This document shows, in pieces, positions 6,070 to 9,734 of a DNA stretch of 9,734 nt. Each line of letters opens with the position of its first letter. Positions within the stretch are counted from its first letter, which is position 1. Made by a program: the position numbers and the translations under genes. The notes beneath the pieces were generated by a model. It saw only the letters and a list, made by a program, of their open reading frames with translations. It had not been told where the DNA came from and searched no databases. Origin of the DNA: an uncultured beta proteobacterium (lineage in GTDB: Bacteria > Pseudomonadota > Gammaproteobacteria > Burkholderiales > Burkholderiaceae_C). Where the stretch lies: the NCBI GenBank assembly GCA_903870955.1, contig CAIQEX010000589.1, forward strand, positions 1 to 9,734. The letters are read 5' to 3'.

Positions 6070-6294
6070 ATGACTGCCTATCGCCAATACCCAATGACCC
6101 ATACCCAGTGGGCGCTATTGGCGGCTGCTTTGGTCGATTACCGTGATGCTCTGACCGAACTTTCTTTGTCGGTAAAGGACCTGATGGCCGAAAGTTATTC
6201 ACCAGAAAATGAAGCGTTCGCCATCGAGGTCGACCGCTACCTGCTCCGCTTTCGCGACACGAAGCAGGATGGCAAGGATCCCGCAGCCTCCTAG
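6070..6294 (+). CDS. small hypothetical protein, 74 residues
   Basis: I do not recognise this protein. It starts at ATG 6070 with GGAAGGA (6055-6061) eight bases upstream, a strong ribosome site, and ends at TAG 6292-6294. The sequence is mostly helical in appearance: a segment around 12-40 (TQWALLAAALVDYRDALTEL and on) and a second around 46-62 (ENEAFAIEVDRYLLRFRD), acidic and amphipathic, with no membrane segment, signal peptide, cysteine or histidine cluster. This would suit a small cytoplasmic binding or adaptor protein folding as a helical hairpin, but that is inference. It is a stand-alone unit: palindrome and promoter-like sequence upstream, strong hairpin terminator downstream, flanked by two c-di-GMP-type signalling genes. 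Overlapping frames in the same stretch lack comparable ribosome sites. Confidence 0.6.
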   Translation: MTAYRQYPMTHTQWALLAAALVDYRDALTELSLSVKDLMAESYSPENEAFAIEVDRYLLRFRDTKQDGKDPAAS

Positions 6295-6360
6295 AGACCC
6301 ACTATGTGTTAACTCGGTCGTGATCCTACCCAAGAAAATATCAAGCGATCAACCGGTCAA

Positions 6361-6388
6361 AAAAAGTGAAAATACGCCTTCACTTTTT
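6361..6388 (+). terminator. strong hairpin, probable rho-independent terminator (possibly bidirectional)
   Basis: AAAAAGTGAA (6361-6370) pairs perfectly with TTCACTTTTT (6379-6388) around an eight-base loop. The 3' arm ends in five T and is followed by further T-rich sequence (to 6401). The A-run on the left gives the same property on the other strand. It lies 66 bases after the stop of the small gene and well before the next gene. Confidence 0.7.
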
Positions 6389-6556
6389 ATCACTTTATTT
6401 TCAGATACCCCTTAGTAAAAACACTCGGGCGCGCTAAACTTTCATACTTATGGATTGCCAAGGATCGACTTCCGTACTGCGGACTTCGGCTCGGTGTCTG
6501 CAATCAGCGCCCGACGCCAACTCACAAGGTCTTAGTCCCACAATTTGAATTCAACG
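6389..6556. other. intergenic leader before the HD-GYP-like gene
   Basis: About 168 bases without a gene. CATACT at 6443-6448 could be a -10, but no matching -35 is seen. A TAAACTTT at 6435-6442 recalls a flagellar sigma factor -35, but its partner is wrongly spaced. No strong Shine-Dalgarno stands near the next start; AAGG at 6526-6529 is too distant. Confidence 0.4.
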
Positions 6557-7783
6557 ATGCGCACGCAACTGGCTCAGGTAGATCTGAACTCGATCAGGTT
6601 GAACATCCCCATGCCCTTTGGCTTGGTGAACAGTCGGGGGGTATTGCTTGCGAAAAAGGGATTCATCTTTCAAACCAGGAAAAGTCTGGATGATCTTGCC
6701 AACCATGGGGAAGGCTTTTTCGTTAACTTTTCTGATCGCACAGATCCTGATTTGAGGGCTGCCCATAAGGCTTATATAAAGCAGCTAATGCAAAAGCTTG
6801 AGGGGGGTGATTCGGCTGGAGAATTGACCAAGGTACAGGTCCGTTATGCCACTTCCCGGATGGCCGAAGAGTCGGATCAAAGGTTTATTGATTGGTTCGA
6901 TCTGATCGAAGCCTGCAACGCGATCTTGCGGACCCGTGATGCGGTTTTTTTTACCCAACGTCTGGAAAGTATCAAAGTCATACTGACCCACCAGTTGAAC
7001 GTCAATCCGGACGAGGCACTCATGGTGCTGTTCTACCTGTCCGAAAAGGAGGCTCAGCATTACTGTGCCACGCACAGCCTGTTGGTCTGTGTGATTTGCG
7101 TTCTCGCAGCGTCGGTACTGGGTTGGTCTGATTCTGACGTTGACCTACTCATGAACTGCGCACTCACCATGAATATTGGAATGGCGGCGCTACAGGATGA
7201 ACTGTCACAGCAATGGGTGCCAGTGGACATCAGCCAGCAGATCTTGATTGCTGAACACAGCAACCTGGCCGTTCACATACTTGAGGCGTTCGGCGTCACA
7301 GACAAAGATTGGCTGGACGTTGTGCGTTCGCATCACGCACACATAGAGAAACCCATTCAGTCCAAGCAGCGTTCGAACCGTTTAACGGGACTCATAAATC
7401 GTGCCGATATTTTTGCAGCCAAGTTGTCATACCGGGTATCACGGACTGCGCAGCACGCGTCCGTCGCGATGAAGTCCACCTATTTCGATGCCCATTCCAA
7501 TACGGACGCGATGGGCGCAGCGATCCTGAAAACAGTTGGCATCTACAGACCAGGCTCCTTTGTGAAACTTGCTTCCGGAGAAGTGGGCATGGTCATGCAA
7601 CGCGGCAGCAACACAAGCAGCCCGGCAGTTGCGGTGGTGCTAAACCGTGACGGCATGCCCGTCCATGCCCCGGCCATACGAAACACCTCCGACAAGAAGT
7701 ACGCAGTAATTTCCAGTGTGGGTTCGTCCGCTGTCAAGGTGACCTTGAGTCTGGAGAGTATTCTCAATTTGGGCAGCCAATAG
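6557..7783 (+). CDS. degenerate HD-GYP-like (HD domain) signalling protein
   Basis: A protein of 408 residues from ATG 6557; a TTG at 6545 in the same frame would add four residues, and neither has a good ribosome site. Residues about 12-60 resemble the N-terminal module common before HD-GYP domains (IPMPFGLVNSRGVLLAKKGFIF). The central region (about 155-300) aligns by eye with HD-GYP: ATHSLL (His173), then ALTMNIGMAALQDEL where active proteins have ALLHDIGK, so the defining HD pair is Met205-Asn206. Further ligands remain: AEHS (His234), RSHHAH (His259, His260) and NRADIFAAKLSYR (Asp284). No GYP motif is present. The C-terminal part (about 330-400, GSFVKLASGEVGMVMQRG and on) is the beta-rich tail seen in related proteobacterial HD-GYP proteins. 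Active members hydrolyse c-di-GMP with two or three metals; without the HD pair this one is probably inactive and acts by binding. No membrane segment or REC domain is seen. Confidence 0.8.
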   Translation: MRTQLAQVDLNSIRLNIPMPFGLVNSRGVLLAKKGFIFQTRKSLDDLANHGEGFFVNFSDRTDPDLRAAHKAYIKQLMQKLEGGDSAGELTKVQVRYATSRMAEESDQRFIDWFDLIEACNAILRTRDAVFFTQRLESIKVILTHQLNVNPDEALMVLFYLSEKEAQHYCATHSLLVCVICVLAASVLGWSDSDVDLLMNCALTMNIGMAALQDELSQQWVPVDISQQILIAEHSNLAVHILEAFGVTDKDWLDVVRSHHAHIEKPIQSKQRSNRLTGLINRADIFAAKLSYRVSRTAQHASVAMKSTYFDAHSNTDAMGAAILKTVGIYRPGSFVKLASGEVGMVMQRGSNTSSPAVAVVLNRDGMPVHAPAIRNTSDKKYAVISSVGSSAVKVTLSLESILNLGSQ

Positions 7784-7862
7784 AGGTCCGGGCCATGCGG
7801 GCACCGGCACCCGGCGCGCTGCTGTGATCAGCATCAGATCAGCAAAGCATCTACTTTTCGCC
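7784..7862. other. intergenic region with a short direct repeat before the thi riboswitch
   Basis: GATCAGCA occurs twice, at 7826-7833 and 7837-7844, separated by three bases. It lies just upstream of the -10 box for the thiamine operon. Bases 7796-7818 are GC-rich with short self-complementary parts but no T-run, so no convincing terminator for the preceding gene is seen. Confidence 0.4.
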
Positions 7863-7868
7863 GATAAT
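7863..7868 (+). promoter_or_regulatory. -10 box (GATAAT) of the thiamine operon promoter
   Basis: GATAAT matches the sigma70 -10 consensus at five of six positions and would start transcription near 7875, just at the first base pair of the TPP aptamer. No good -35 is seen at 16-18 bases (best TCAGCA at 7839-7844, three of six). The overlapping GCCGATAA (7860-7867) equals the recalled sigma28 -10 consensus, but a correctly spaced TAAA is absent. Confidence 0.45.
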
Positions 7869-7875
7869 CCCCGCT

Positions 7876-7950
7876 GCTAGAGGTGCCACCGTCGGTGGCT
7901 GAGAAATACTCTTCGAACCTGATCTGGGTCATGCCAGCGTAGGGAAGCCC
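7876..7950 (+). ncRNA. TPP riboswitch (THI element)
   Basis: All conserved blocks of the thiamine pyrophosphate aptamer are present in order: GGTGCC (7882-7887), a GCCACC/GGTGGC helix around a three-base loop (7885-7898), CTGAGA (7899-7904), GAACCTGATCTGG (7915-7927), and ATGCCAGCGTAGGGAAG (7931-7947). P1 is short, GCT (7876-7878) with AGC (7946-7948). The aptamer binds TPP and turns the downstream thiamine genes off. It ends about 50 bases before the thiM start codon. The expression platform appears translational: a stem covering the start codon is described separately. Confidence 0.96.
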
Positions 7951-7965
7951 GCTTCACTGCTCCCG

Positions 7966-8000
7966 CATGGTCTATTTCTTTTAATAACAGGACGACCATG
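7966..8000 (+). promoter_or_regulatory. start-codon-sequestering hairpin, likely riboswitch expression platform
   Basis: CATGGTC (7966-7972) is exactly complementary to GACCATG (7994-8000), which contains the thiM start codon. The 21-base loop holds the ribosome site AGGA (7989-7992). The stem would block initiation. No GC-rich hairpin with a following T-run is clear enough for transcription termination, although TTTCTTTT occurs nearby. Confidence 0.5.
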
Positions 8001-8828
8001 ACCGATCACCTTTCTTCTTCCGACATCTGGGCCGACATCAACGCCGTGCGCGAACGCGGCCCTCTGGTGCACAGCATCACCAACTTCGTGGTGATGAATC
8101 TGAACGCCAATGTATTGCTAGCCGCCGGTGCCTCGCCGGTGATGGCGCACGCACACGACGAAGTGCAGGGCATGGCCGGCATTGCGCAGTCGCTGGTGCT
8201 CAACATTGGCACGCTGGAGCCCGCCTGGATCGAGAGCATGCGCCTGGCCCTGCTGACCGCCGCGCAGCGCGGCATCCCCACTGTGCTCGACCCCGTAGGA
8301 GCGGGTGCTACGGCGTACCGCAATGCCAGCATCGAACTGCTGCTGAACACCGCCTCACCGACGGTGATCCGTGGCAATGGCTCGGAGATCATGAGCGTCG
8401 CCGGCGCCAATGTGCAGACCCGCGGCGTAGACAGCGGAGCTGCGGCTAATGACGCGTTGGGCTCGGCCCGCGCGCTGGTGGGGCGTACCGGCGGCGTGGT
8501 CTGCGTAAGCGGCCAAACCGACCACATCGTGGATGCCACGCGCTGGGCGCTGTTGAGCAATGGCCACCCCTGGATGACCAAGATTACCGGTGTCGGTTGC
8601 TCAGCCACGGCATTGATTGGTGCCTTCTGCGCGGTGCAACCAGATGCCTGGCGCGCCACGGTATCGGCCATGGCGCTGATGGGTGTGGTGGGCGAAGTGG
8701 CAGCTGAAAAAGCCGTGGTGCGCAAACAGGGTGTGGGCAGCATGCAAGTCCTGATGCTGGATGAGTTGCAACTGCTGGACCAAGCCACGTTTGACGCGCG
8801 TCTGAAGATGGAATTCAAGCCTTGGTAA
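7998..8828 (+). CDS. thiM: hydroxyethylthiazole kinase ThiM
   Basis: A 276-residue ribokinase-like enzyme that phosphorylates 4-methyl-5-(2-hydroxyethyl)thiazole with ATP, the salvage route for the thiazole half of thiamine. Recognised blocks: [29 protein letters not shown] (22-50, substrate site with Asn and Met), [14 protein letters not shown] (95-108), VIRGNGSEI (123-131), and [16 protein letters not shown] (195-210) with the conserved Cys201 near the catalytic site where many ribokinase-family members have Asp. Length is normal for ThiM. AGGA stands five bases before the ATG. It is first in an operon under a TPP riboswitch and overlaps thiE by seven bases, suggesting coupled translation. 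A long open frame on the opposite strand (8006-9157) is a codon-usage shadow. Confidence 0.97.
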   Translation: MTDHLSSSDIWADINAVRERGPLVHSITNFVVMNLNANVLLAAGASPVMAHAHDEVQGMAGIAQSLVLNIGTLEPAWIESMRLALLTAAQRGIPTVLDPVGAGATAYRNASIELLLNTASPTVIRGNGSEIMSVAGANVQTRGVDSGAAANDALGSARALVGRTGGVVCVSGQTDHIVDATRWALLSNGHPWMTKITGVGCSATALIGAFCAVQPDAWRATVSAMALMGVVGEVAAEKAVVRKQGVGSMQVLMLDELQLLDQATFDARLKMEFKPW

Positions 8829-9505
8829 AACCCACTGAGCATGCGACGGTTGCAAACGCACCCTGGAGCCGCGAAAGGCTGAAGGATGCGCTGCGCCTGT
8901 ACCTGGTGACGGACCAGCCGAGCCTGAAAGGCCGCACGCTGATCGACGTGGTGCAGGCCGCCGTGCAAGGCGGCGTGACCTGTGTGCAATTGCGCGAGAA
9001 GCACGCCAACAGCCGCGACTTTTATGCGCAGGCCGTGGCCTTGATGGATTTGCTCAGACCGCTGAACGTGCCCCTGATCATCAACGACCGCCTGGACATC
9101 GCGCTGGCCTGCGGTGCCCACGGCGTGCACCTGGGGCAGAGCGATTTGCCGGTGCATGCTGCACGCAAACTGCTGCCACCCGAAGTATTTATCGGCTGGT
9201 CGGTGGAGACGCTGGAAGAAGTGGCACTAAGCGCCGCACTGCCGGTGGACTACCTGGGTGTGAGTCCGGTGTTTGCCACGCCAACCAAGACCGACACCGC
9301 CACACCTTGGGGACTGGAAGGATTGCAGCGCGTGCGCGCACTCACGCCATTGCCCCTGGTGGCCATCGGTGGCATTCACCTGCACAACGCCACACAGGTT
9401 ATGCAAGCCGGAGCCGACAGCCTGGCTGTGGTCAGTGCCATCTGCTCAGCCGATGACCCCTGCGCAGCCAGCCAACAGTTAAGAGAATTGATCGATGTCC
9501 ACTGA
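8822..9505 (+). CDS. thiE: thiamine phosphate synthase ThiE
   Basis: A 227-residue TIM-barrel enzyme joining HMP-PP and thiazole phosphate to give thiamine phosphate and pyrophosphate. Motifs: LRLYLVTDQ (24-32), [11 protein letters not shown] (50-60) whose Gln and Lys contact the pyrophosphate, [23 protein letters not shown] (86-108) with the metal-binding Asp residues, [15 protein letters not shown] (144-158) and LVAIGGI (179-185). The TTG at 8822 is the most likely start: GGAA lies eight bases upstream, it overlaps the thiM stop, and no in-frame ATG occurs before the LYLVTD core. A GTG at codon 29 would remove the first barrel strand. The roughly 20 residues before the core are typical slack at the N-terminus. 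It also overlaps thiD by 11 bases, completing a tightly coupled operon. Confidence 0.96.
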   Translation: MVKPTEHATVANAPWSRERLKDALRLYLVTDQPSLKGRTLIDVVQAAVQGGVTCVQLREKHANSRDFYAQAVALMDLLRPLNVPLIINDRLDIALACGAHGVHLGQSDLPVHAARKLLPPEVFIGWSVETLEEVALSAALPVDYLGVSPVFATPTKTDTATPWGLEGLQRVRALTPLPLVAIGGIHLHNATQVMQAGADSLAVVSAICSADDPCAASQQLRELIDVH

Positions 9506-9734
9506 AGCCATGCCACCCGCCCTGCCCTTTACTTACCCCCGCGTGCTCAGCATTGCCGGCTCCGACAGCGGCGGCGGCGCGGGCATTCAGGCCGACCTAA
9601 AAACCATGAGCGCCCTGGGTTGCTACGGCATGACCGCCATCACCGCGCTGACTGCGCAGAACACCTGCGGCGTGCGCAGCATCCACGGTGTGCCGCCGCA
9701 GATGTTGCGCGACCAGATTGACGCCGTGCTGGAA
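9495..9734 (+). CDS. thiD: hydroxymethylpyrimidine/phosphomethylpyrimidine kinase ThiD, N-terminal part (3' end outside window)
   Basis: The first 80 codons of ThiD, which phosphorylates HMP twice to give HMP-PP, the pyrimidine substrate of ThiE. The start ATG 9495 has AAGAG nine bases upstream and lies inside the end of thiE (11-base overlap). The N-terminus shows the family signature: [41 protein letters not shown] at about residues 17-57, with the glycine-rich loop and substrate-contacting residues intact. An in-frame ATG six codons downstream (MPPALP) is an alternative start with no better ribosome site. The usual length is about 260-290 residues, so about 70% lies beyond the window. Co-transcription with thiM and thiE under the TPP riboswitch is expected. 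Confidence 0.96.
   Translation, partial: MSTEAMPPALPFTYPRVLSIAGSDSGGGAGIQADLKTMSALGCYGMTAITALTAQNTCGVRSIHGVPPQMLRDQIDAVLE

Noticed and set aside
5949..6202. Other open frames overlapping the small gene (5949-6146 plus, 5981-6202 minus)
   Set aside because: No ribosome site of similar quality; the frame at 6070 has the better start and a terminator behind it.
6435..6464. Flagellar sigma28 promoter (TAAACTTT then GCCAAGGA) before the HD-GYP-like gene
   Set aside because: Spacing is three bases too long and the -10 matches poorly.
8006..9157. Long minus-strand open frame of 383 codons opposite thiM and thiE
   Set aside because: It spans two well-recognised genes on the plus strand and translates to a low-complexity sequence rich in Arg, Ala, Ser and Thr with no known motif; a shadow of GC-rich codon use.
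1..9734. CRISPR arrays, tRNA, rRNA genes and integrase or transposase genes
   Set aside because: Looked for on both strands and not seen; no regularly spaced repeats and no such proteins in any frame.

Overview
The window reads as chromosomal DNA of a betaproteobacterium, most likely Comamonadaceae (Rhodoferax-like). This is inferred from the GC-rich coding style, the type of signalling proteins and the thiamine operon layout; no rRNA or other marker is present to prove it.

Layout, left to right. (1) 1-600 (+): the 3' two thirds of a dihydroxyacetone kinase DhaK subunit, cut by the window edge. (2) 609-1616: a small accessory block on the minus strand. It holds a RelE/ParE-type toxin (678-974) and upstream of it a longer ParC-like protein (1092-1553) whose C-terminus looks like an antitoxin tail. 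Nine bases after dhaK lies a sequence closely resembling a Tn3-family 38-bp terminal inverted repeat, and a weaker inverted copy lies between toxin and antitoxin. (3) 1672-3917 (-): a two-gene sugar operon, a TIM-barrel sugar isomerase/epimerase followed 11 bp later by a Gfo/Idh/MocA NAD(P)-dependent oxidoreductase. (4) 4094-7783 (+): a visibly more AT-rich signalling segment. It contains a membrane diguanylate cyclase with a periplasmic DUF3365-like sensor carrying a CXXCH haem-binding motif, a regulatory intergenic region with a perfect 24-bp palindrome and a promoter-like sequence, a 74-codon small gene, a strong hairpin terminator, and a degenerate HD-GYP-like protein that has lost the HD pair. 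(5) 7863-9734 (+): a thiamine salvage/synthesis operon headed by a TPP riboswitch: thiM, thiE, thiD (thiD cut by the window edge), with overlapping genes.

How the parts work together. The thi genes supply thiamine phosphate: ThiM phosphorylates the thiazole alcohol, ThiD makes HMP-PP, ThiE joins them, and TPP feeds back through the riboswitch. The isomerase/oxidoreductase pair probably oxidises and rearranges a sugar or polyol, and DhaK upstream may belong to the same kind of carbohydrate catabolism. The GGDEF protein should make c-di-GMP in response to a redox, gas or haem-linked signal. The HD-GYP-like protein lacks metal ligands needed for c-di-GMP hydrolysis and is more likely a binding or scaffold protein. 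All functions are from sequence reading and recalled family knowledge; no search was run.
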